A stretch of DNA of 64,000 nt from Karstenula rhodostoma CBS 690.94. Its lineage: Eukaryota; Ascomycota; Dothideomycetes; Pleosporales; Didymosphaeriaceae. Below, piece after piece: positions 47,225 to 57,954 of this stretch (within the stretch, counting starts at the first letter, position 1; every line of letters starts with the position of its first letter). The translations under genes and the position numbers were made by a program. The stretch lies in the NCBI GenBank assembly GCA_010093485.1, contig MU001497.1, positions 1,044,513 through 1,108,512 of the forward strand. Reading direction: 5' to 3'. The notes below the pieces were generated by a model, which had not been told where the DNA came from, did not search any database, and saw nothing but the letters and a program-made list of their open reading frames with translations.

Positions 47225-47705
47225 ATGTCCGACGAGGAGACCGAGACCAAGCCCTTCAAGTTCGTCACTGGTACGCGCCGGCCCGCCCGCACACACGCAG
47301 AGCCATGCTAACCTGCCACACAGCCGGTACGCCGCCCACCGAGCTCCCGCGAAGCTCCAGACCGCCCCCGCCGTGCTTCGCATGCCCCCGCGATAAGCTG
47401 GAGACGCTGCGTGGATGGTGTCGCTAACACATTGGCCCAGGCTTCGACGCCCGCTTCCCCAACCAGAACCAGACCAAGCACTGCTGGCAGAACTACGTCG
47501 ACTACCACAAGTGCATCACCGCCAAGGGCGAGGACTTTGCGCCCTGCCGCCAGGTACGGGTCTTCCGGGCATGTCACGGCGTGCATTGAGGCTAATGCGG
47601 ACGCAGTTTCTCCTGGCCTACCGATCGCTCTGCCCCAACGGCTGGACTTCGCGATGGGACGACCAGCGTGAGAAGGGCATCTTCCCGTGCAGGCTCGACC
47701 AGTAG
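47225..47705 (+). CDS. COX12: Cytochrome c oxidase subunit VIb (Cox12)
   Basis: Model join(47225..47270, 47441..47553, 47607..47705), 85 residues, a peripheral subunit of complex IV facing the intermembrane space. The twin-cysteine CHCH fold is clear: HC-x9-C ([12 protein letters not shown]) and C-x10-C ([12 protein letters not shown]). Flanking conserved segments are [12 protein letters not shown] and [11 protein letters not shown]. No presequence is expected, since import uses the Mia40 route. The first intron, about 170 bp, contains a CCG flanked by perfect splice signals (CACACAG before, GTACGC after). Using it as a 3-nt exon (47324-47326) would insert Ala and give VTAGFDARF instead of VTGFDARF. 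Both are in frame. Divergent from the MLRQ gene. Confidence 0.95.
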
Positions 47706-48523
47706 ACACCCCGCAATCTAAGCTGCGCGCATCGGATGGAACGTTTCTTAGGCTGGAACCCGTGGATCGTGGATCCCAAACTGGACATTACGATAGAGTC
47801 TTTATATGTATCATAACTCTCGAGAATGCAGCAGCAACCAGTTTGGATTCGTTACTTATTACTGACAGCCATGGTGAATTTGTTCTTGCACAGTATATGT
47901 AGGAAAGTGCGCGACATGATTATATGTAAACCGGCGCTCAGCCTCTACTCTGCCTGTTAGATGACAGCATCGGTAATCGTTCCATAGTACCAGAGCCAAC
48001 CGAGAACTGTCACTCATCGTTAACTTGTTCTGCGTACATGTCCGTCTGTTGATATCCGCAGTAATTTGCTCCAAGAAGTAGTCGTTACACGCACTTCGTT
48101 ACTTCGTGACACGACGTGTCGCCAACAACAGGCACACCCGCTGACACTCGCACGCCGCACGCCGCACGCTATGCTCATCCTATCCTATCCTAAAATAACA
48201 TATCCAACCCCAGAACCCCCAAGTCCATGCTATCCCAGATGTGCAAATAGGTATCATATCATGCAAACAGATCACAACCTAGCTCCACTCAACGCATCAC
48301 GAAGGATCCAGCCAACCCAGAAAAATCCTGCGCCCGTCCAGATTCTCGCCCGTAAACCACCAAGTAGCACGCAAGCATGCATGCAAAACCCCTTGTCCGT
48401 CAGCCGTCGTCCCGCACGCACGACGAATCGAGCAGCACATGACATAATCCCATCTCGCCTCGACAACGCAAGCAACGCTGAAGCAACCGTATTCTGCCGG
48501 GTACCGCACACACGCGCGCCTCG
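47706..48523. other. Convergent intergenic region
   Basis: 818 bp between the 3' ends of COX12 and the RasGEF gene. CCTATC-type short repeats near 48178-48190. No gene supported. Confidence 0.5.
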
Positions 48524-51500
48524 CTAGATGCGCATGTAGTTCGTGCCCTCGTACTGGTAGTCCTGCACGGGCGGCAAGTGCGGGATGGGCAGTGAGAGTC
48601 GCGCTGCGGAACACACCGTTTAGTGCACGCTCTGGCATCTGTGCCGAAGAAACGGAAGGTAGAAGTAAAGAAGGCCTCTGTCGTCTCTGGTGGAGAAGCA
48701 GACAGTCAAAGGTAAACGTAAAAGTAAATGCATAAAGCAAGCGCGAGTCAACACGAGTGCACAGCACAGCACATGGCGTGATGTGACTGGTGGAATCGAG
48801 GGCTTGTATATGGTACAAGAGCAGAGTAGAAGGACTTCAGGAGAAGTTATGCAACGTAAGAACGGAGGCACTAACGCTCTCGCCACCAGCTGGCAAATTT
48901 CTTCTTCTCGCCTGCGCCTGCGGCCTCGAGGCTGAGACTGCGGTCGTAGAGTTCCTGTCGTTTCCGTTAGCTTCCCATTCATCACACGACAAAAGGGGGG
49001 AAGAGCAAAACATACCTCCTCATCTTTCATGATCTTGATGTCGAGGATGAGGTTCTTGATATCATCGTTTTGCCGCCACGTCGGGTACGGTGTTCCCTGT
49101 GCTCGTTGAACTCTCACAATCACGTCGCCCATGAGCTCGAACTTCTTCCAGTTGATTCGCTCTTTACCAGTGACGCCACCGGGGGGCGCCTCTCGAGAGT
49201 TCCGGTTCCCGGCCGCGCCGAGAGATACGCTGGTTCCAGGATGGGCGCCGAATACTTCTGGCTGCCTGGTTTTGTCGGTTACAAATGTTGCGTTGCCTTC
49301 CGATGCTGTCACCAGATCTCTTCGATGCAATGGCAGATACGGGAGGCGTTCCCTCGCGCTGTTATCCCACGCCAGTCGGTAGCACTTGTACGATTGCGAT
49401 TGTCCCATGAGGATCTCGAGCTTCATAAAGTCAAGATTGGCTTGCTGGGGAACAAGTTCCCTAGTGGCTGCGAGGCGGTGCACTGCTGTGCTATTTATGC
49501 CAGCCAGCACGGCCCCGAGAGAATTGTAGTTGTTTAGTTTTCGCAGCTCGCGCGCCACTTTCATCCACTTCTCGAGCATGAGAGCACGATGTCGGTGCTT
49601 GTCTCGCATGAGTATGTAGTGCTGGACGAGAAAATGGACATGATTGAAATGATCCGTCATCCGCGTGACGTTCTCCAAGCTCTTGAACCTCTTCTTCTCT
49701 TCCGGGCTCATGCTCACATGGCGAATCAAGTCGCGAGGCCGGATTGATGAAAACATGATCCAGTCGATTCTCGTCAACTCTTTAGCTATGGCTTCTTCTG
49801 TTTCCTCCATGAACTGGCGCCATTGGAGCTTTGTAAGTGGTTTTATCGGATTTGGAACCAGGTGCCTCGCTAATCGTTCATTCAGCTCGACCTGGTGAAG
49901 GAACGTCTGCGTTGAACTGGTTGTTCCTGTGGTTCCTTGTGTTGACCGCGAATGCCCTGTCATGCTGCTCCGGGCAATCGATAACCGTTGTTCTGACGAC
50001 ATGGACATGTGGCCAAGTGCTTTGGTAAAGTCGTCATCATCCGAATCCTCATCTAGGACTGTGTGAAATGTTGGGATCTGCTCAGTCTGAGCACGAAGGC
50101 GATCGCTGCATGCCCAATCTGTGTCATCGTCATCCATGATCGCCTCGTAATCGTGGAGTATCTCTGCCGCTGCAACAGCGAATTCGCGGTTGCCAGCAAG
50201 GGCTGTGGCAAACCTACGCAGAGTACGCCGCGTAGAAGGATAAGCAAAATCACCTGGGTAGTAACTCGTCCACTGTTGCATGATGGTGAGGTAACGCAGT
50301 TGCGCAACGATGCGTAGAACTGGGGGTGACCTCCTCTTGAGTGCCTCGAATCGTTTCAATATTGCCTCAAGCAGCTGTCCTGGTGTTGCAAATTTCCTAT
50401 AAAGCGCAAGAAACATGTGCCCGAATTTGGTATCCTTTTTGTCCGTGGGTTGGGCTAAAAGTCGATCCACGAGCTGGTCGAAGGTGTAGCCATTCTCGTC
50501 CGAGGGCAGATTACAGGCCAAGGCATCTCCATTGTCCGCTTGGCCGTCAGATTCATCAGATTCGTACGTAGGTGATTCTTCTTCGAAGTTGAAGAACGTC
50601 TTGTTTGTTTCGCTTGCTTTGTATCGATGGCCTTTGCCCTCGGCAGAGTTTGGTCGTAATCGTGCTGAAAACTCAGAGTTGGCGCGCTCGTGCTTACGAT
50701 CCCATGGGTCTCTAGCGGTACTGGATCTCACTGCGGAGGAATTTGCTCGTCGGCGAGCCATTGATGCTTGTGACCGAGCTGGCTCAGTTGTCAGTAGTGT
50801 ACACTGATCGCATGGGTTCCATCGAAAGCTCGAAGTGACTGGTTCAAAATGCACATGACAACGGTATCTACGGGAACAGCATGGCATGTGAAATAAAGTT
50901 TACACTCACGTCGCTTAGATGAGATGACCGCACGCGTGATTACGGACAAGCAGCCTCGGTACGCATCAGGCGAGGCCTCGGATGTCTGGAAAGTATTCAC
51001 TTCGCCCAAGAAAGTCTTTGCTTTCTTCTCCACCACGGCAGGGTCGACTTTGCGATGGGCGGGGTGGTGGTCGCACTTGCACCCCACGAGTACAAATGGC
51101 AGCCCCGAGCGGGATAGCAGGCCTAGCACGAGCCTTTAGCATGTTGCGGCGTACAGTCGGAAAAGGTGCAGCGTCTGACCTAATATCTCTGGCACTCGTG
51201 CCAGGCTCTGTTCACTGGTGACATCATAAATGGTGACGGCACCGTCAATCCGTGGTGTTGGGAGATGTTCGAGACTGTCTGGCCACTTGACGCAGTTTTG
51301 GTCCCGCACCTGCACGTCGTTGATGGACATCTCGAGGAAGCGCACCACATATAGTCCGCCGTCAATGGTCATCTTGCGCGTGCAGACTGCGCCTGGCGCC
51401 GCAGCGGGCAGGTTGAGAGCGTGGCGTATGAAGGTGGATTTGCCCGAGCCGCGGGCGCCTAGTACGGCAATGTTGATGTCCTGCATGGACGAAGAATCGC

Positions 51501-52067
51501 TGATGCCGGACTAGACGACTGCGTTAGTGCTGCAGGTACGCGAAGTTTGGGGCCCCAAAAGCAACCTACACTTACAGACGGGGCGGGCGACCGCGGGCTG
51601 AGAGGGGCACGGATGTCCATCTGAAGCGGATGGCGACCTTTCAGGCTCGTAGGGGAGAGGGGGCCCTCGGTGTCGGAGGACGAGTCGACCTCGCTGGAGG
51701 AGATCTCGAGCTTGGTGGGCTGGACGGCCTCGGGGAAGTGGTAGCGCTGGAAGAACTCGTCGCCGGCGATCTCCCAGTCCTCGGTGCCCTCGCCCAGGCT
51801 GGCCGTGCCATCATCGTCGTCGGACCCCTCGTGGTGGCTCTTGGGTACCATGGGCGCCGAGTGGGCGCGGTTCTTGAGATTGGGAGGTCGCAGGCCCGCG
51901 GCACCCACACCCGCAGCGGCAGCGGCGTGGGCAGACTGGACCGACTCTTTGCGCGGCGACTCCATCTGGTGGGCGGTGCGGCTGGCGGTGTTCCTGTGCT
52001 CGGTCGAGGGTGGTCTGGCACCCCGAGCCTGTCCAGCAGCACTCGGCGGCCTCGCTGATGGCGGCAT
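48524..52067 (-). CDS. Ras guanine-nucleotide exchange factor with an N-terminal Ras-like GTPase domain
   Basis: Six exons: 51576-52067, 51180-51510, 50910-51122, 49016-50778, 48876-48954 and 48524-48603, 985 residues, phases exact. Residues 1-170 are disordered and acidic/Ser-rich. Residues about 172-345 form a small-GTPase-like domain with P-loop GARGSGKST, IDGAVTIYDVTSEQSL, and a G4-like VGCKCD in place of NKxD. A RasGEF N-terminal domain begins near residue 440 (GYTFDQLVDRLLAQ). The catalytic CDC25-type RasGEF domain runs roughly 650-900 (IDWIMFSSIRPRDLIRHV, NHVHFLVQHYILM, LNNYNSLGAVLAGINSTAVH). It ends YEGTNYMRI. It should load GTP on a Ras-type protein at membranes. The exon 2-3 donor (GTCAGA) is weak. 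Confidence 0.88.
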
Positions 52068-52091
52068 GGTGGCAGGGGGTGCTCAGCAGCA

Positions 52092-52127
52092 GGCGGGCGT
52101 GGAGGGCGTGGAGGGCGTGGAGGGCGG
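52092..52127 (+). repeat. GGAGGGCGT minisatellite
   Basis: About four 9-bp units on the plus strand just upstream of the RasGEF start (minus strand). Probably in its 5' UTR or promoter. Confidence 0.7.
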
Positions 52128-52586
52128 CGGCGCGGGTTGTGCAACCGGGTGGCTGCCGTGGAGAGCGAGCGAACCACTGGGCGCGTCTTGGAGCGGGAGG
52201 CGGGGTTGGCTGCCTGGGGACATTGGAGGCTCTGCTTCAGTGCGTCGGCGGGGGAGTCTGGGCGACAGCCTGCGGAGGAGGATGCGTGCAATGGAGGAGC
52301 AGACGGTGGCGTGGGCAGACGTGGGCGTGGGCGGCGTTGGACGAGCTCGGCGGGGGCAGCAGCAGTAGCGATGGATGCATGCTATGCTATGGCGAGCAGT
52401 TCGCACGTCGCCGTGTCCGCGACAGGCACGGCCGCAATGCCGAACTGCAGTCTGCAGCATGCACGACTCATACGCGAGTCCACCGTACAGTGCATCTACT
52501 GTCTACCTGTCGCCGTTCCGAGGCAGGCCCCCCGTATGTATGCACTGTGTATGCTGTGCTCGCCTCGCGAACCTGGCCGCCCACCG

Positions 52587-52626
52587 NNNNNNNNNNNNNN
52601 NNNNNNNNNNNNNNNNNNNNNNNNNN
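52587..52626. other. Assembly gap (40 N)
   Basis: Run of 40 undefined bases. The true sequence length here is unknown. Confidence 0.99.
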
Positions 52627-53564
52627 GTAGTCTGCCCGAGTCCGGCTTCCCAAAACGACTGCACGCAGCACCCGAGGCCGGTGATGCCATCACATGACGC
52701 TGGAGCATGTCGATGGCGAAGCTCGTAAAGGCCTCCTGTCCAACACGGCCATGGCTACTGTGTAGGTGCACAGTACACAGTAGCGCTGCGCTCCACACGT
52801 GGCCATGGTGGGCGGCGTCTCACGCTTGGACCATGGCAACCCCACATCCCGTGCTCGTACCGTCCCATGCCATCCACAATCCTACCCTCTCGACTGCACA
52901 CCCACACACTTGCCAGCCGCTGTGTAATCGCAACTCGGTATCTTGCTATCGCCATCGACGCATCCCCGCCATGTCCCCTCCCACGCGCAAACCACCCACC
53001 TTCACGCCAACTTGCCACCTCCACATCCCACGCCCTCGCTTCTCCTGCCTTCGCTGCCGCAGACCCTGGTGCGGCACAGTCACCGTATGCACGCGCGAGC
53101 CCACTTCCTTCCGAGGTGCCGCCTTTTCAGCCATGCGAACGGCCGGTGCCGACCCCCAGAGCACGGGGCACGTTATTGGTGCCATGCAAACGCCCACCTC
53201 GGGTGGTGGGAGCACGGGCTGAGCTCTTCACCGCCTCGACAATCTGAGGCTGAACAGCATGCATGCAAGTCTGCGACCACAACATGACGAAGCAGACTCG
53301 CTTAGAGACGCATCGTGACGGCCCCTCCCGCGAACGAGCATCGAGTCTGGCGGACCCGAAGCATGCCATGTGCACTTTCTGAGCCGCTGCGAGCCGAGTA
53401 TGGAATGCATCGCGGATGGCGAGCGCGGAGAAGATTCCTGAGAATGTGTACGTGTAGATGCTGCGAAAAGGTGCCATCTTCGCCAGGGCAGAGGAGACAT
53501 CACGACAGTCCTCCAAACACCCTGCTTCTATCTAGCAGAGCATATATACAGATCCCAAGCTCCA

Positions 53565-53599
53565 ACGCCTACGCCTACGCCTACGCCTACGCCTACGCC
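53565..53599 (+). repeat. (ACGCCT)n hexamer microsatellite
   Basis: Nearly six perfect ACGCCT copies about 70 bp beyond the 3' end of the Ser/Arg-rich gene. A hexamer in coding frame would give Thr-Pro or Ala-Tyr repeats, but no gene is placed here. Confidence 0.85.
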
Positions 53600-53670
53600 C
53601 CGCTCATTATGCGTCTTATGCGTGTTCGTCCGTTCCTGCGTACCCTATACCGAAGACGCGCCACATGCCA

Positions 53671-55353
53671 TTAAGCCTTCGCAAACAGTCCGCAAAGCAA
53701 ACCCCTCGATGTCTTCTTATTCTTCTTCTGTTTCTTCTCTACCAACTCTCTTTCCTTCTCCTCCTCGAGCTCGTTCGCCCGCCGCACTCTCTCTTTGATC
53801 TTTTCCCGCGCAACTCGCCTCTCTGCTTCTTCTCTGGAGCCTCTCCTCGCCGCGTTGTGGCTGTCTGGTGTAGTCAGACCTCTCTTGTCGGGGTTCTCGC
53901 GGTGAATGATGTCGTTCTGATCCGTGACCTTCTGTATGTGTACGGAAGATGCCCGTGGTTGTGACGCGCCTCGGGAGCGAGAACGCTGGCGTGATGCGAC
54001 CGACTTGGGTGACGCTGGAATCGGATGGGGGTATGTCGCTTGGGCCACTAGCTCTGGTCCCGGGAAGGCGTGCGACGTTGGAGGAGGAAAGCTGGTCTCG
54101 AGATTTGCCTGCGTAAGCGCAGCACCGCCATCGTTACTGCCCACGGTGCTCGTAACGGGGTTTTGCCGCAGTGGGTGATCAAAAGATCTGGTGTACGTGG
54201 ATGATGGCGATCGCTGAGTCGGCTTGGTCGCGCTCGAAGAAACGCTGGACTTGGTTGATGATGAACGAGTCGAGTTGGACGAAGTCTGCAACGAACTGGA
54301 CGAACGGGGCTCTACCAGTTGCCGCTCGGCCAGAGCAGACTCCAGAAAAGAAGTCGATGACACTGAACGTACGGCTGGAGTCACTGTCCGGCTTGATGGT
54401 TCTCTGTAAGAGGTCCAATGTCGGTCAGACGTCGCGGAAATGCTCCTTCGCAATCCAGGCGTCGGGGTAGTGCCGTTGGCACTGCCAGTGTCGGTGTCCA
54501 GGAACAACCGTCCATCGATTATAGTGCCATTGACCTGTCTCCCATTTCTACCGCGGCTGTGCCGGCGAACCGTATTGGTACTTGCAGGCTGACTGAGCGG
54601 GGGCAGTTGCGAATAGTATCGGGATTGTTGGGCGATGAGATCGTCACGTTTTGCAGCTGGAGGAGGAGTTGCGGTCGGTAGAGCCGACGGACTCCCTATG
54701 GCGAGGCCATGACGTTCTCTCGTACGTCGAACATTTGCTTCCATGAGCGCTTGCTCACGTTTAATGAGGTCTCTTTCCCGGCGCGCATTCCATCCTCCTC
54801 CTTGTTGGTCTGTTCCACGGGATGCGTTGTTGGATTGCTGTCTTCCAGGCCAGTTGCGACTCGGAGCTGAATCATGCGACTCATCTCGTATTGGCTGTCT
54901 CGATAGTTCTCCTTCGGCGACCGGAGACAAAGAACGACCTCGCGTTTCGAATGATGAAGGCATAGAACGGCGCCTGGGATTGTTCCTTGCGCTACCTTGT
55001 AGGTTGTTGGGAGCTGTGCCCGAACGATTCAGTGTAGGAACAGCCGACGAACTGATCGATCTCGCTGGGAAAACAGTGTAGTCACGTTGACTTGACAATC
55101 CTTGGACCGGCAGGCTTCGCCGACGACTGCTCCTGGAATGTTTTGATCCTATGCTTCCTGGACCGTCATAGATGGTAACGTCATTCCTCGCCCATGATGA
55201 GGAGCCTGTGGAACCTTGCGTAGTCGCGTGCTGAGGTGCCAACTCGCTGATAGTCTGAAGCGTTTTCCGGCGTTGATTTCTGACGTGCTTGTCTGCTCGA
55301 ACCTTCTGGTCAGCAACGCGTGGAGACTTGGGGGGCGGCTTCTGCAAAGGCAT
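53671..55353 (-). CDS. Ser/Arg-rich disordered protein, function unknown
   Basis: Single open frame of 560 residues from the ATG. Almost all of it is low complexity: Ser, Arg, Pro and Thr. A basic N-terminus (PPPKSPRVADQKVRADKHVR) leads into SR-type stretches (KHSRSSRRRSLP, RQRSRSRGAS). A predicted coiled coil near the C-terminus (REEAERRVAREKIKERVRRA and ELEEEKERELVEKKQKK) precedes the short end TSRGLLCGLFAKA. The lone cysteine in a hydrophobic C-terminal tail after a basic patch could be a lipidation or membrane-targeting site; that is speculation. No known domain. The length and sustained open frame over 1.7 kb make it a real gene. Confidence 0.7.
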   Translation of the reverse strand: MPLQKPPPKSPRVADQKVRADKHVRNQRRKTLQTISELAPQHATTQGSTGSSSWARNDVTIYDGPGSIGSKHSRSSRRRSLPVQGLSSQRDYTVFPARSISSSAVPTLNRSGTAPNNLQGSARNNPRRRSMPSSFETRGRSLSPVAEGELSRQPIRDESHDSAPSRNWPGRQQSNNASRGTDQQGGGWNARRERDLIKREQALMEANVRRTRERHGLAIGSPSALPTATPPPAAKRDDLIAQQSRYYSQLPPLSQPASTNTVRRHSRGRNGRQVNGTIIDGRLFLDTDTGSANGTTPTPGLRRSISATSDRHWTSYREPSSRTVTPAVRSVSSTSFLESALAERQLVEPRSSSSLQTSSNSTRSSSTKSSVSSSATKPTQRSPSSTYTRSFDHPLRQNPVTSTVGSNDGGAALTQANLETSFPPPTSHAFPGPELVAQATYPHPIPASPKSVASRQRSRSRGASQPRASSVHIQKVTDQNDIIHRENPDKRGLTTPDSHNAARRGSREEAERRVAREKIKERVRRANELEEEKERELVEKKQKKNKKTSRGLLCGLFAKA

Positions 55354-57325
55354 TTTGAACGAATGTCAGATCGTAAGAGCAATGTAAACAGACTGTCCAC
55401 AGGTGCTGGAGTCAAGAAGGTTGTTGCAGAGCAAGGGTACCTCGGATCGAGATGGACCCTGAACAAGGGTCGCAGCGGAAAAAATATCGAAACCAGGACG
55501 AGGTTCTGCAGTGGTGGAAATGTGGTGCCGGTCTCTTGGGAAAGCGGGAGGGAGGACGAAGGCAGGGATGGAATTCCTACATACCGCTGGTTGGGACATT
55601 CTTCAATTCGAATCGCGGGATATCCGCGGACGATACCGCCAAAGGGGTGAGCGCGTGGCCTTTCGGAAGCATGTCTACGTGTCTGTGGTTCTGGTGTCAC
55701 AGTCCTTGCATGCGATAGTTTCTGCAGATCCAATGGAGGTCCCCGAAACCTGGCACAACTGACTGCGCATCACACAGCCGCCATGAACACGCACATGAGG
55801 CTCGAAGTAAGGAGCTGAGTTGGGGCGGCAAAATGCGCGCGCTCGAGCGTGCGGTGTGTATGTGCTATGCCCAGATGGAGAGAGACAGTCGCTTTGAAAA
55901 TCGAGGGTCCGGGTGGCTGCATACAGTTCTCTCCAGCCACAAAAGCTTGACCTTCAGCTCTCCCATGCGTGCAGCTGGTCAAGCGTAGGAGCTTGACCCT
56001 GGAAACGCTGTTGAGTGGCTAGTTGCTCTTGTAAGGTTGCAAGATTCTTTCTGCTGGCAGGCGTCCTGCAAGGCGAAAGGTCTCTGACACGCGTTCACGC
56101 ACGTTCTACCAGCTGCGCCCAATCGGGATGTCTCCCATGCTGTGTTGGAATATTAGCTTGGGTCCGCCTTCTCTGAGACAAACGCTAGATGCCGATAGCA
56201 TTGGCCTAGGACATGTGCCAGCGAGGGCATATCAAATCAAGACCGAGTATAGCAACAGCCTTGCAGGGCTAGTGCATCTTGAACATTGACTCAGGGAAAG
56301 CAGAGCCAGGGCGACGCCCCATCGCGAACAAGCACGTGAATGGGCCGAAAGTCAAGGCGAGATGTTCATCAACGCGATCGATGGTGGCGTTTAGATCCCG
56401 CTCCGGGTGGGTGGACAACCCGCGCAGTGTGCGGGCAATACTCGCTGAACTCCGTATGCATCTCAGACACGCTTCAAGAAGATGACGCTAATGCGATGCA
56501 GGGAGGTGAGGTAGACTACCACTGGTGCTCCAGAAGTCGGTGAGAGGAATGGCGCAAAGGCGTTCTTGTCGTCTCCACGTGAATCTAACTCCGACCTCGC
56601 TTATCGAGACCAAAGGCGCTAGAACGACCGCCCGATATGTAGATGGTATACGCCTCGAACCTTATTTTCGAATCCGATAAGAAGGCGGCGTTGTTCATTC
56701 ATACATGAATCGGTGCATTTTGCCTTGCATGAGCTCTGGAAACACGCTCAAAATGCTTTACCGTAGCTGAACTACTACGAGTCAACGCTATCCTTTGATC
56801 GAGAAATTCTACGGAACGCTTGCAGCTGTGGCGTTGAAACCTTCGCTCCCTTCCGTCTGAGCAGCGGTGTCATGGTGTCATAACGAACAGTTCATCTCAA
56901 CTGTGTGTTCGTACCACTATGTAAGGCTTCTAATCGTACCAGAGCGGTCCGCTAACCTCGAGATACTGCTGATCAGGTGATCCCTTCGATGAACGAGACT
57001 TGTATCTTGTTGAAGCGTGGGCCACACCGTGCTTGGTAAGGTCTGTTGTAAAGGTGTCGAATCTACCGTGGTTACAGTTGAAGAGAACCCTGGCTGGAAT
57101 CATGGCCGCCATATTAGCAATACCGTTCCTGCTAGAACAGACAATCATATGTATTTGCGAAACATGATATTGCTCGGAGGGGATTTTCGCGACCATACAA
57201 GTCACTGCCCAATACCCACGCATATGTTATATTTCCCAATGCCAGTCGGCATTCAAGACGAACGTAGAGATAATCCACTCGCACACCCCTCATCACCACA
57301 CCTTCTTAGCCCCAACGCTCTCCCC
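55354..57325. other. 2 kb intergenic region
   Basis: No gene supported on either strand. Open frames are short and without family character. Nothing repetitive was noticed. Confidence 0.5.
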
Positions 57326-57954
57326 CTACTCCTCCGCAATGCACTGATAGTAGAAGTCTGCAGCACCAACACATTAGCTCGCTCAGCCACGCTCAGCCTC
57401 CCGCAAATTGCACTTACCATTCTGCCACACACACTTCGCCCCCTTCACGCATTTCTCACACCCAGTCCACGGCTTCCCATCATAGTACCCTCCGCACTGG
57501 TAGTAAAGCGGCACAGGACATCTTGTGCTACTCGGGCCCACCTCCTCAGTCTGCGTCTTCGTTGGGTACGAGGGCGAAGAAGTCTGTGTTCCTGCTTAGC
57601 AGCGTACCAACACCAACGACCTCACTATCTCCCATCTTAGGTTACGAGAGAAGACCAAGCAACTCACTTTAGTAGGTGTCTTCATACTGCTCGTAGTCTT
57701 CTTGGTGGTGGTGGTCGTCGTCGTTGTCTTGAGTGTTGTTTTGGGCGGGCTGGTGGGCTCGGGGGCGTCGGAGCAGCGGGGGCCGAGGCAAATGGTGGTG
57801 AAGATGATGGAGCCGTCGCTTTGGCGGGGGGCGAGGTTGTTCGCTTGTGCCTAGATCTCTTTGTTAGACAGAGTTTAGCGTGTTTGAGAGGAAGGGTGCG
57901 AACTGCGAGGCATCCTGCGGACAGCGCGGAGAGGGCTATCTTTTGGAAAAGCAT
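57326..57954 (-). CDS. Secreted CBM1 (fungal cellulose-binding) protein
   Basis: Four exons: 57904-57954, 57668-57850, 57418-57583 and 57326-57357, 143 residues. The signal peptide MLFQKIALSALSAGCLA is followed by AQANNLAPRQ, then a short conserved-looking segment (SDGSIIFTTICLGPRCSDAP), a Thr/Lys-rich linker, and a C-terminal CBM1. The CBM1 reads PLYYQCGGYYDGKPWTGCEK, then CVKGAKCVWQN, then DFYYQC, with the paired cysteines and the aromatics of the flat cellulose-binding face (W and YY). No catalytic domain is present, so it is a free carbohydrate-binding module protein, perhaps binding cellulose or chitin. The first donor (GTTCGC) is weak; the other introns are standard. Secreted, probably to plant or fungal cell walls. 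Confidence 0.82.

Larger units (their letters stand above)
52068..53670. other. Intergenic region containing an assembly gap
   Basis: 1.6 kb with no supported gene. Contains a GC-rich 9-bp minisatellite, the N gap and a hexamer repeat. It should hold the promoter of the RasGEF gene. Confidence 0.5.
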
